A stretch of 64,000 bases of DNA from Pristionchus mayeri (lineage: Eukaryota > Nematoda > Chromadorea > Rhabditida > Neodiplogasteridae), in the NCBI GenBank assembly GCA_036245805.1, contig BTRK01000001.1, positions 10,044,001 to 10,108,000 on the forward strand. Reading direction: 5' to 3'. This document shows, piece by piece, positions 32,719-43,645 of the stretch (its first letter is position 1; every line of letters begins with the position of its first letter). The position numbers and the translations under genes are program-made. The notes under the pieces are model-generated. The model made no database searches. It worked only from the letters and a program-made list of their open reading frames with translations, and was not told the origin of the DNA.

Positions 32719-33520
32719 TAAAACTTATTCATAGAAAGATGCAAACTTCGTCTTTATCCATTACAAAACTAAAAGCGGTTGATAATCACAACACTGAAGT
32801 GTATTGAATACAAAAAGAGGAGGACAAGTACCACTCGAAAAATTGTGCATGTTTGACCATCTTTCGAGCTCGCGTTCAAATCTGGAACCTTCATTCGTTG
32901 CCATTCCTTGTAAGTGGCGAGTTTCCACTTTCAATGGTTCTCCCGACAAAAACTCGAAGTTATTTATTATTCGATCAAGGTTTTAAAATGATTTGCAGAG
33001 CAGATGGTGCTAATCGCATTTGATTATTATTGTATATTTCTAGAATGTCATAACAAGTACAGAGGAGAGAAGTACTGCAGTGAAAATTGAGTGCGAAAGC
33101 GATGAAGCGGAAGTGTGCCCAGGATAGCCATCGCACATCGCTTAAAAAACGTATTATGATATTTTCACTTAATATATCAAAATAATTACAAACGCTAAAT
33201 ACCTGAGTATTGTGCAAATAGTATCAAATGTGGCTTACTCTCATTGGCGTATACAAGTATAGCCTGCTTGTAGAAGTACGCTGCACAAAATATTCCACTC
33301 GACTTATTATCGCGTAGACATTTCGACAACATGTAGTTCCTGGATTTTCGTGATTAGAAATTAAGTTACTAATAAGACCAAATGATCAATTTTAGTAGAT
33401 CGACTCACCTGTCGCAGAAATTGAATGGGACCTTTGAAAGAAATCTCATTCTGAAGAGGTCATCAAGGATGCGAAAACGTACGTCAGCATTTCGCAGTTT
33501 TCTCAGAATTCGATGTAACT
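32719..33520. other. No gene seen
   Basis: About 0.8 kb of AT-rich sequence. Only short random-looking frames; no repeats or RNA gene recognised. Confidence 0.3.
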
Positions 33521-34394
33521 GGATATGCAGATTTATTTCACCGTTTCAATAGGTGATGTATATAATCCCCTCGATTCCGTCGGGATTTAAAAGCCAGATG
33601 CACGCTTACTTCGGGCGTTAATCCACAATAGAACGATCTTAGCTTTATATCTTTGCTCTCATAAAATATCTTAATATTGGTGGACATATCGTACTTAATG
33701 TTTGTTCGATTAGCGAGTTCATTTGCAAGCTGCAATACAAATTTTGTGATAATTTTTAAAAGTTGCATATTAAATTACAGTTATAATATGCGTCCAATCC
33801 AAGTACTTGATTCTATCAGACTGATTCGCGAGCACAAAAGCTTCGTTCCAGAGCTCGTCAAAACAAGGTAGCTTCTCACCTTCACCAACAGCGAAGATAT
33901 TATTAATTGTTAGGAACATTATGCTATTTATAGGCATGATGCTCACCAATTTCTTTTTCTATTTCACTTCTGAGATTAGCCGTTTTCTCACTTACGCGTA
34001 CGATGTTGCAAAACTCAGACACTGACGAATCGTTGCACAAACACTGTCGAAAAAGTGGTTCATTTCTGTATGCATTTCAGCGTTGTTATCTAGGATAGAT
34101 CAGGCTTACGTGGTCTCGTTATCGCAGCGCACCTCATCTTCTAAGAATTTTCTTTTTTTCATTAGTTTCTGGATGTTTTCTGTTCTGTTCACGACTTGGA
34201 TATATGATTGGTTGTAAATAGCATGCACCTGCAAAGATTACTGGGTAACGATTGCGTCCCCATTTCATAACTAAAGCGTCCTAACGCTTGAGGCAGAAGG
34301 CATTGGAAAGGAAGAGTTTATCTTACATCCCCGATATTGGGTTGAAACCATAGTTGCCCAACACTGGCGGCGAGGTATTTTCAGAGCATGAACG

Positions 34395-34652
34395 TACAGT
34401 ACCCAACAGACCACCGTAACCCAGTTCCTTGGGTCAGATCCAGTACCTTGGGTCAAACATTTTTCTAAAAATTTCAAACGTTTTTCTAAAAATCCTAAGT
34501 CGATTACATATTGATTTTACAGTAATTAGAGATACGGAAGGATAATTTAAAATATTATTTAGCTTGATTTAGGATTTTTAGAAAAAAAAAAAAACCCAAG
34601 GAACTGGATCTGACCCAAGGAACTGGGTTACGGTAGTTAGTTGGGTACTGTA
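34395..34652. mobile_element. 258-bp fold-back MITE with TACAGTACCC ends
   Basis: TACAGTACCCAACAGACCACCG at the left pairs with the right end GGGTACTGTA. The arms carry repeated CCAGTTCCTTGGGTCAGATC (left) and its complement (right) and run for about 100 bp, separated by an AT-rich core. Confidence 0.85.
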
Positions 34653-34811
34653 TAATCGATTGGACACGGTACCAGGACTTTTTAAAAATGAAGTTAGTTT
34701 GTGATAATAGTGGGTTACGGTAGTGGTATACGGTATCTGGGGGTACTGTACTATCGATTGGGTACGGTACCTAGTCTTGACCTACTATTGACCTACCAAT
34801 CGATTTTTGAC

Positions 34812-34861
34812 CATGCTGGGGCGCTTCCCCGCTTATATCGAGGGGGAAGCGCCCCAGCATG
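34812..34861. repeat. GC-rich hairpin, 19-bp perfect stem
   Basis: CATGCTGGGGCGCTTCCCC, an 11-12-base AT-rich loop, then the exact complement ending GCGCCCCAGCATG. It stands out sharply from the AT-rich surroundings. It could be the end of a transposon or a structured RNA. Confidence 0.8.
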
Positions 34862-35581
34862 AATAGGAGTTCATGGGGGTCGCCGCCGTCGTGGGCAACT
34901 ATGGTTGAAACTCTCAACATTTTGAGTTAATTCTTCAATACTCTACCTTCGGCCTTGCTTCGCACGCGATTTGAGTGAACATTACATTCTCCTGAGATCG
35001 AGACAAAAATTTTCGGGCTGTGTCATCATTCCTGAGTTCGTATGCAACGAGCATGTAGTGGTATCTGAAAATACATGCGTATAATTGTTTGAGTCATTTT
35101 TCCACGCATACTAGCTCATAAACTCAAGCAATTTGAAATATCCCATCTTATCGATAATATATTGAAAACAATCAGTATTTTGTTTGAGATTATTTGAAGC
35201 GTAATGCAACAAAAATAACTCACTCCTCGATCCCTTTTGCGACTTTCTGAAGTCCATCACCCGATCCGAGTTGGTTTTCGGTGTAAGTTGCTAGAACATG
35301 GCTGAAAATATTTTTTCTAGTAATTTCTTAAAATGATCAAGCATTTTTTGACTAATTAAATTATCTAAAACAGTAGACGCACCTTGTCTGAAGAAGGAGT
35401 AGCACGAGCAACGCGATCATTGGAGGGAAGAAAGAGACGATGCGACCACTCGGGAAGAGGATAATGAACGAGAGTGAAAAGAGGCGGACAATAAATTGGA
35501 GATTGGCTCATTTGACTAGAATTATTGTGCGATTAAATTATTGAGAGAAAACTATAATTCAAAAAAGTGTAAATTTATATA

Positions 35582-36718
35582 TCAGGTTGTAACATAAGTT
35601 TTGTCGCGTCCAATCTCTTATGCATTTTAACCTCAGAAATTCTTCGAATTAATTTAATCTCAATTTCGTTATTCATCATCAGTGAGGGCCTTTGTACTCT
35701 TTCTTACGCGCTTTACTTCAGTCCTGTCAAGGCAGTTGAGGAGGCACATTAGTCAGACAAAGTTGTACTGAGATAAGGATTAGAAATCATTTTTTTGAGT
35801 TTGTATAATGTGGATGGTTGGTGACGGTCGCGAAAACTTTCGCAAGCCGAATTTTCTTCTCAGTAGATATCCAGATCCAAATAGTGGTGGAATATAGTTC
35901 ACCCAAAGTGGTCAGTGTGCAGACAAAGTTTGGGGTGGATTGGGTTCTGTTGAGATAAGTGGCTCCATTCAGAACGATGGTATGTAAATTAAACTACTGA
36001 AATCGGCACTTTGTTCATATTCCTACCTCGCACACATGTTCAATATCTGATTTGTTGTGTCCATCCGAACCATAAACCCTTCCCTTACTAGTATCTACTT
36101 GGGATAAGTTTGGAAATAAATAGCTTTTGAATGACAATCTTTAATTCGAAACACCTAAACTTGCAAATTTTGGTAAAATTGTGCGCGAATTGAATTAATA
36201 AAAATTCAAATTTCCCACAAGTGGAGTGTTCTTTCTCTCACTTGTTTAATGATAAATTATACCTCCATGAGTGGTAATTGAACGCACTTATGTTAGTCAC
36301 TGTTGTTGCAATTCTGGATTCAGAAGAGTTGGTCAAGTTGGCTACGAATCAGCGGCTAACCTTACACTCAGTGAAGTATATCTTTGGTTCCGCTCAACAT
36401 AGCACCATATCTGGCGTATATTTTGAAAGAGCATTGACGGGGTATATCACTATGCTGTAGAAGTTTGGTTCATTATTAATCTCTGCGAAATAGCACCCGA
36501 TCAAACGAATTAATAAAATCTGCACCAAATTTAAATCAGTTCATATTAATATTTTTCGCATAGCCAGCGTGCGCAGTTCAGCTCTACCCTATGGTTTGAA
36601 TGTGCATGAACACCCCGAACATATACTAGGAGGTCAGGCATTGATAATGTTTGAGAAGTATCCTTCATGGAAATATTGTGAACCTCCGAAATGCGACAAA
36701 ACTTATGTTACAACCTAA
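35582..36718. mobile_element. 1.14-kb TA-flanked TIR element
   Basis: The left end TCAGGTTGTAACATAAGTTT and the right end (reverse complement TTAGGTTGTAACATAAGTTT) extend through TGTCGC, with TA at 35580-35581 and 36719-36720. Size, ends and TA duplication fit a mariner-type element. No intact transposase is found, only fragments up to 60 codons, so it is non-autonomous or decayed. Confidence 0.85.
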
Positions 36719-36847
36719 TAGTTAAAGTGAGTGAACTGTTCTGACGAAGTGTTTGAATTGTGCTGCAATAGTCCTCTGTCCGGGCCTAATTAATTCAAAC
36801 TAAACTTTTTTTGCTGTGGATTTCGCGATTCAATAGCTTCTTTGAGA

Positions 36848-38023
36848 TTAAGAGACCGTCCACCAGAGAACGTAATAACTGTGCAGGGGTTCACGGATGG
36901 CCAAAAATTCGATAAATCTCAACCTTTTTTTCTGAAGTGTGGGTACCGAGTGCTGATTGACGGCCGCAATGACTAAGGCTAGGGGTCGATTTTGGAAAAG
37001 TTACAGGTACTCCCCATTTTGGAGGTCGAAAAAGTCGATATCTCAGAATGACACGCGATATAGATTTTCTGGTGTAGTTCTACGCGTAGAAAACGGATTT
37101 CGACATCTGAGTGCGAGAAAATGCGAAATAAAAAAGTTTAGCCCGAAAAACCACTTTTTTGACAAAATATTCGAGCATATCGATCTAAAAATGTCCGAGG
37201 TGCACATTATCGATATGATTTTCGGAATCTACGTCAAAAGTTATGTCTTGGGTGAAAAGTTAAGATTTAAAAAAAATAGACATGATGTCAAAGGTGCATT
37301 TCATAAACTCTAGCATGAAAATTCGGTTTCTACGTATTGAAAAATGTCGGAAAAACATTTATAATTTTAAAAAATTGATATTTTTGGCCCTCGAACAGAG
37401 GCTGAAAAAATGAAATTTCAGATTTGTGATTTTCTCGCTTTTTCGAAGTAGAAATATGATGGCAATTATTCTATGAGACATAACGAATTGTTTTTAGACC
37501 AGTAGAGCTATAGGGGGCGAAAATTTTCGGGGCCATGCAAACCCATGTTCATTTCAGAATTTGACATATTTTTCATAGTTTGGATCGCAATATCACAAAA
37601 GTCTATTTTTTTAAATCTTAAATTTTCACCCTAGACATAACTTTTTACGTAGATTCCGAAAATCGTATCGAGAATGTGCACCTCGGACATTTTTAGACCG
37701 ATATTCTCGAATATTTTGTCGAAAAAGAGGTTTTTCGGGATAAACTTTTTTATTTCGCATTTTCTCGCACTCAGATGTCGAAATCCGTTTTCTACGCGTA
37801 GAACTACACCAGAAAATCTATATCGCGTGTCATTCTGAGATATCGACTTTTTCGACCTCCAAAATGGGGAGTACCTGTAACTTTTCCAAAATCGACCCCT
37901 AGCCTTAGTAATTGCGGCCGTCAATCAGCACTCGGTACCCACACTTCAGAAAAACAGTTTGGGATTTATCGAACTTTTGGCCATCCGTGGACCTGTTACG
38001 TTCTCTGGTGGACGGTCTCTTAA
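36848..38023. mobile_element. Fold-back element with nearly 440-bp arms and TTAA ends
   Basis: The left arm 36848-37285 is repeated inverted at about 37585-38023 with few mismatches; a 300-bp AT-rich spacer separates them. Both ends read TTAAGAGACCGTCCACCAGA. TTAA is the target duplicated by piggyBac-type transposases, so a piggyBac-related MITE is possible, but the ends do not otherwise match a piggyBac terminus I know. Open frames in both arms are mirror images of each other and are not taken as genes. Confidence 0.88.
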
Positions 38024-39592
38024 TGTATTTTGCTAATTGGAGTTCTAGATTTTCTTCAACTTTTTTAAAAATAATTTGGGCTCTGTTAGGTTAGGCGGTC
38101 CCGGCCAAAATAGTGCGGTCCCAATATTTTTTCTGGAACCGCACTATTTGTTTTCTTAAAAAAATAGTGCGGTCCCAATTTTTCTTGCGGGACCGCACTA
38201 TTTTTTAAAGAAAACAAATAGTGCGGCCCCAATATTTTTTCCGGGACCGCACTCTTTTTGAGTCAGAACACCCTTTGCTTTAAGTTCTTTCTGGGACCAC
38301 GCTATTTTAAGGTTTTAAAATTGTGCGGTCCTCAACTTTTTCCGGGACCGCACTATTTTCGTTCTCAAATGCCATAACATTTTGCAGCACATTCGAAAAT
38401 AGAGGGGTTCCTAAAAATAGTGCGGTCCCTTCTCGCCAACTGCAATGCTGAATCTCTGCATCGGATAAAACGTTTCTTTCGTAAATACATTTATTGATAT
38501 GCATTTATCGTTCGTTCAAGTTTACCGTACATAATATATTCAGCATATTTTGATATTAGAGTCAGGTGAGAACAAATCGATACAATTGAAAGATAACAAG
38601 TAGAGTTCCCATGATGAAAAAATTAGGCTATTGGAATTCTAAAATCGTGAACTCACTTCCATTTCCGAGCCTGCATACGAGCGGTCAATAATTAGAATTC
38701 CGATCGAAATGCAATTCCAAACTGTTATTGGAATTCTATACAGGGGGGAATATTGAAATTAAATGGCGAAAATAGGTTGAATGTTCATAATTTATTTAAA
38801 AACTTTTGGAATTACATTCCACAGCACCGCGTGAGGGAAATGGAAGGAATATAATTGGATCACTCCTTTGTCCGCGACATTGGAATTGCGGGTGCAATTC
38901 TATCAAGGGAACTCTACTAACAAGAGTTAAAAGTTAAAAGGTGTTGCGTACTCTCACAACGTTCACACATTCAACGCAAATTAACCGGCCGAGGTCGTCT
39001 TGGAGGAGAGGGAGGTCACTACAATGAGTAGACTGCTCAGCGTTCACCAGAAATGTTGAGAATATCTTGAATGTTATTGTAATAATACAATGGATGATAT
39101 TGGGTTCGTAATTGGACATACTTACTTTTATATAGGCCGCGCAGTGGCTCCTATTGTCAGTGATGAACAGTCCAGTCAATTTGACGAAGGTTCCACTCTG
39201 TATTGATTGCGATAATTTAACGAATGCGGAAAGAAATGTAAACATGTATGTAAATTATCATTTCAAAGTTGTAATTTCACCTTCGTCTTTGCCGAAAAGA
39301 CGTTCTCGGGGTCTTCTAGAACTAGGGAAAGTTCATGTCGGCGGGACAACGTGCCCACTCCGAAGCGCAACATTCTCTCCAATGAAGTAACCCTGTTAGT
39401 GCGCGACATGAGCGGCTTCATGTTCATGCGTGTACCTAAACAGGCGATCATCAACCGGAAGCAACGGAGTACGCACGAGAGGACAAGGAACTGGAGATGG
39501 ATCGACTGGAGGCAATGGATGACGCACGAGAGGACAAGAAAATGGAAATGGTACGATTCAAATATTTTTGAAAAACATTATTCATGAAATTA

Positions 39593-40779
39593 TTTAGGTG
39601 TCCGGAAAGTTCGTATAAATTTTTTTTATTCAATGCTTTACAATTCTCAGTGACCAATGTATGCCCCCTTCTTTCTCACTACCTCCCTCCAGCGATTCGG
39701 CAGGGTCTCGATTCCTCTCTTCCAGAATGCGGGTTTCTTCGAGACCGCCCAGTTCACGAAAGCCCTCACAACTTCATCTCGATTCTTGAACTTCTTTCCT
39801 TTGCAGAAGTCAGAGAGAGCGGAAGCAGTGGTAGCCGCATGGGGAGAGATCCGGGGAATCCTCTCGATCTTCAGCTCGTCCATTTTCTTCTGGGTCATCT
39901 TCGCTCGATGTGGGCGAGCATTGTCCATCAGAAGAAGAATTTTGCCCTGGTTCAGGAGTCTGGGAGGGACTCTGATCGCGACATCTTGCAGTTGTTCAGA
40001 GAAGAGAGTCGGCATTGATGCTGGTGCCAGGGGCGAGGATCTCCCAGTAGATGGGACCGAGCACTGAGAAGAAGAAGCAGAGGAGTTCTTTCTTTCCGTG
40101 CTCTTCCTTCTTCGGGACGGGCGTGGGCTTCTCATCTGCATCCACCCATTGCAGTCTCCTCACAGGGTTATCGTACGTGATCCACTTCTCATCTGTAGCG
40201 ATGATGGAATTGACTCATCGGAGATTGGATCTACGATGGAGTAATTCCCGACAGACTTGAACACGATTTTTCAGCTGTTCGGGGGAGAGGTCATGGGGAC
40301 TCACTTGTGGGAGTTTCGGCACACCGTTGATCTGGGAGTACCAGTATCCTTCTTCAACTCACGCACACTGGCCATGGGCTTGCGCTTCAGTATGCGGAGA
40401 ACGAGAGGCTGATCGAGGGTGGGAGGGCGTCCAGAGCGGGGTTGATTATCGAGGCCAAACTCAACTTTCTTGAAGCGGGAGAACCACTTATAGCAGAAGG
40501 GTATGGAGGGGGCGTCAGCTCCTTCCGACTGGGCCAGGGCAGAGTGGGCCTCCTTCACGGATCGGCCAAGACGGTAGTAATGAAGTAAAACTGCTCGGAG
40601 GTAGAGATGGGAGTCCATCACAAGAATCAATGTAGCAACTAGGAGACTGATTAAATCCTCTCACTACTCAACGTCAGAATGATGCAATACATTGTTGACA
40701 AACAGATTGCGCAATCACTGCATTTGATCGCGAACTGACTTTTTTCCGAAGCATTATACGAACTTTCCGGACACCCCAA
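39593..40779 (-). mobile_element. Degraded mariner (copy C) inside the fold-back element
   Basis: The right end CGAACTTTCCGGACACCCCAA and the left end TTTAGGTGTCCGGAAAGTTC match copy A (the left has lost part of its first bases), with TA on each side. It is very close to copy A in sequence but has small deletions. Confidence 0.9.
39647..40630 (-). pseudogene. Mariner transposase pseudogene, copy C
   Basis: Nearly identical to copy A over most of its length, starting MILVMDSHLYLRAVLLHYYR. It has lost bases near 40320 (between PRSTV and the next segment), near 40005 and within the last third, where the SPDLSPCDY segment carrying the third catalytic Asp is damaged (IPRISPHAATTASA). Frame breaks make it non-functional. 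It diverged after copy A's family had spread. Confidence 0.9.
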
Positions 40780-41456
40780 TACTATCATTGATGCTAAGAA
40801 ATATTCTAAAGTTAAATTTCCAAAAAATTACAAGAAAATACAATTAATAAATGTTTTAGGAAATGGAGGGCGTGGAGGCGGATCTGGAAAAGGAAGAAAG
40901 AATGAGAATAACTGCATACACTAGGTTTGTCGTTTTCATCATCATTTACTAATTTTTTTGCAATAACTGTGTACAATGTATGTGTTGATCAATAAATGTA
41001 TTTACGAAAGAAACGTTTTATCCGATGCAGAGATTCAACATTGGAGTGGGCGAGAAGGGACCGCACTATTTTTAGGGACCCCTCTATTTTCGAATGTGCT
41101 GCAAAATGTTATGGCATTTGTGAACGAAAATAGTGCGGTCCCGGAAGAAGTTGAGGACCGCACAATTTTAAAACCTTAAAAATAGCGCGGTCCCAGAAAG
41201 AACTTGGAGCAAATGGTTCTCTGACTCAAAAAAGTGCAGTCCCGGAAAAAAATTGGGACCGCACTATTTTTTTAAGAAAACAAATAGTGCGGTCCCAGAA
41301 AAAATATTGGGACCGCACTGTTGGTTTTCTTTAAAAAAAATAGTGCGGTAAATATTGGGACTGCATTATTGTTTTAAGAAAACCAATAGTGCGGTCCCGG
41401 AAAAAAAAAACTGGGACCGCACTATTTTGGCCGGGACCGCCTAACCTAACAGAGCC

Positions 41457-41783
41457 ACGGCTCGTTAGGACAGTGAAGGCACAGACTTGAAAGACAAGAC
41501 ACGCGTCGCATGTATGTTTCCCGCGCTCTCGATTTATTCGAACTACCAACATTTATTCAATTTTTCAGTGAGAGAGTTACTTAACGGAGGCATCGCGTCG
41601 TTAAAGGGAGGGAGAAGTCCTCGTTTCGTAAGACGAGGGCGCGCTCGCATAAATAGGACGGCGAGAGAGCGCGCTCTAACTGCGCCGGGTTAGAGTGAGG
41701 GCAGAGGGGCGCGATGCGTGCGTTCAAGGTCGCCTTTACGAGCGGTGAGAGACAATAATTTGTTTCACATTAAGATGTAATTA
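41457..41783. other. GC-rich stretch, promoter-like, no gene
   Basis: Unusually GC-rich for the window, with a small inverted repeat (GTCCTCGTTTCGTAAGACGAGG) and GCGCGCTC words around GCATAAATAGGACGG at about 41648-41662. That GA/CGCG-flanked TATA-like site resembles the GST promoters, but no first exon follows. Confidence 0.3.
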
Positions 41784-42681
41784 TTAGGTTGTCTCAAACA
41801 TTTCTGACTATTTTCATTTTCGAACATGCTGACCTTCCCCGTGCTTCGGAATCTACCAATCAACTAATGGTTTTCAACAGTTGATGCGGCCTTGGGAACC
41901 CTTTAAAACGAGTGTTATTATGGACCAATTCAATCACTAAGGATAGCACTTTTCACAGCTAAATTCGACATTGGTGAAAATTAATCTCAGTTTTGAATTG
42001 ATTATAATTCTTTTGAGAGCTCTGACATCGGCTAAACAAAGCATTGTTTTAAAGGGTAATGAGTGGGCTTATTAAATTTCCAAATGCCAAAGGATTTGTC
42101 TCAAACGCATACTTGATAATGGCTCTCAATCCCAGTCCTGAGCCAATTACAATTCTCAGAATATACATTTGCTGGTATTTTGCATGTGCGGATCGATCAG
42201 CAACCATCATTTATTGATCACTCAGAAGTGCCCTTCCGTACTAGTACACGGTTACATTTTGGATGATGTTCATACATCTGTTAAGAAATATGATGTTTCG
42301 AAATATTTCTGTAGAGATTTGATTGCTGAAAACTACAATTTTAGACCGTTTACCGTTTTTCAAGTACGCTATATTCCTGTTATTTCATCATTATCTGAAC
42401 AAGCAAGTCTTATTCCACCACTGATATTGTGGGCTAATTGGGTAGGCCACATATATTCGAGGACCAGTGTTCATTCGAAAACACTAAGAAGTCACGATTT
42501 TTGGATGTTTTTACCTAGGAGTACTTTTCTTGGGCGAACTACGAGCAATGTTTGATTCAAATATATTATTGTAGTTTACTATCATGTCCTTAAATACAAC
42601 CATGACGGAATGGCAAGGAGTCTAAATACACCAAGATAAACTTCGAAAAATAAATAGTCGGAAACTTTTGAGACAACCTAA
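41784..42681. mobile_element. 898-bp TA-flanked TIR element
   Basis: Left TTAGGTTGTCTCAAACATTT and the inverted right end (TTAGGTTGTCTCAAAAGTTT) with TA at 41782-41783 and 42682-42683. It holds one 128-codon frame at 42169-42555 (contains YDVSKYFCRDLIAENYN) with no transposase features, so it is probably a captured or random frame. The right terminus forms the end of the reading frame of the phosphatase-like gene next to it. Confidence 0.87.
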
Positions 42682-43645
42682 TATTTATTCCTCTTCTCAT
42701 ACTTACTATCAGACTTAATATTATCGTAAAAAAGCTTATTCGAGAACATCATTATGTCCATGTTCTTCTTCGGATCTTCTGTGAATAATCTATCGGAGTG
42801 TTGTTTGAGAACAGAAAGTTGTTGATAATTTGAAATGCCCTTGAACGATGGGTTACGGGCACGAGATGACCAGCGCCCTGCAATCACATATACTTTTTTG
42901 GATTATTTTACTTAGATTGGATCCGTTTTCGAAAGATAAGAGATCTGCTAGATGAAGATGTGGCTGAGTGGTATAGTGACAAGATTCGTTCAGTACCGGC
43001 AACATCTATTATATTCTCCCCCTTTTTCTCGGCCTTATCAAATATGTAGTTGAGACCATGGACAAAGGTTGCTCCTACCCCAAGACCACCCGTACAATGA
43101 CTATCAAGTAGCAAATATCGAAAGAACTGATTACCCGAACGGTTAGCACATCCATTGTCACGTTTCCTTGGTTAGACTTGTAGCTAGTCAGAGCACCTCC
43201 GAAATCGCCGAGATAGCTCCAGATTCTCGGCGCGCCTTCGATTTCCTTAACGGCGTGGCATAGCTTATTTAGCGTCGTTAAAGTCACGTCGTAGGATCGT
43301 CATTACCTCTAAATCACTCAGGTTTGCTATCACTGTTGTAGCACGAGAGGCATCGAGAGCCGGACTGACCCAGTCGAAATCGCCAGTGTAGTAAAGCACT
43401 CGGAAATCGTCCTGAAATCGTCCACGTTGTTGTTGCGCTCTACAGTAATTATGCGGCTCATTTGTTCGAGGAGGATTCTTGCAATTCCAGGGACCAATCT
43501 GGGCTTTATTTACAAAAAAAAAGTTCACATATTTTTCAATAATTTGACGGGGAAACGAACAGGTCCCGATCGGAAAATTTCAGGAAACAGTGCTGCCACA
43601 TCCCCAGAGAGGGATTTATTGTACGATTCGAGAACGGTATAACTG
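42678..43645 (-). pseudogene. Tyrosine-phosphatase-like gene fragment, degenerate active site
   Basis: Minus-strand exon-like pieces line up with the second half of a classical PTP domain: YYTGDFDWVSP near 43370-43400 at the place of the WPD loop, DSHCTGGLGVGATF near 43055-43100 at the place of the signature HCSAGxGRTGTF, then FDKAEKKGENIIDV and a C-terminal piece RNPSFKGISNYQQLSVL. The catalytic Cys is kept, but the Arg that binds phosphate is Val and the SAG is TGG, so it should not be an active phosphatase. The frame ends at 42678-42680 inside the terminal repeat of the adjacent transposon, which suggests truncation by insertion. Splice joins are approximate. Confidence 0.5.

Larger units (their letters stand above)
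34347..34906. repeat. Nested inverted-repeat cluster
   Basis: Outer arms AACCATAGTTGCCCA with TGGCGGCGA at 34347-34375 pair with 34880-34906. Inside are a 258-bp fold-back (34395-34652) and a perfect hairpin (34812-34861). Repeated ggtacggt/ggtactgta words fill the space between. Probably a MITE with a later fold-back inserted. Confidence 0.65.
33520..35420 (-). other. Candidate multi-exon gene of unknown product, broken by inverted repeats
   Basis: Several minus-strand stretches look like real exons bounded by splice-like sites: one near 35235-35320 (YTENQLGSGDGLQKVAKGIE), one near 35005-35065 (YHYMLVAYELRNDDTARKFL), one near 33785-33870 (CFDELWNEAFVLANQSDR) and one near 33600-33735 (LQLANELANRTNIKYDMSTN). 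They are charged and helix-prone. A BAR/sorting-nexin-like coiled region is one possibility, but I cannot name the family. The inverted-repeat cluster at 34347-34906 lies between them. Start, stop and exon joins are not determined. Confidence 0.3.
38079..41456. mobile_element. 3.4-kb fold-back transposon with GCGGTCCC-repeat arms
   Basis: The left arm 38079-38505 and right arm about 40978-41456 are inverted copies, both starting GGCTCTGTTAGGTTAGGCGG. Each arm holds seven or more AATAGTGCGGTCCC-type units in alternating orientation, so arms can fold on themselves as well as on each other. The 2.5-kb middle holds a fragmentary charged, coiled-coil-like reading frame (about 39400-39560, with EDKELEMDRLEAMDDARED, resuming near 40860), interrupted by mariner copy C. 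It resembles FB/MULE-type long-TIR elements. No target duplication seen. Confidence 0.85.

Noticed and set aside
36957..37313. 118-codon frame, and a similar 97-codon frame at 37631-37924
   Set aside because: They are mirror images created by the palindromic arms of the fold-back; no domain and no independent support.
42169..42555. 128-codon frame in the 898-bp TIR element as a transposase
   Set aside because: Lacks any DDE/D motif or helix-turn-helix pattern.
42955..43010. tRNA-like stretch GTGGCTGAGTGGTATAGTG on +
   Set aside because: The A-box region fits, but no B box or closed cloverleaf follows, and it overlaps the phosphatase-like exon on the other strand.
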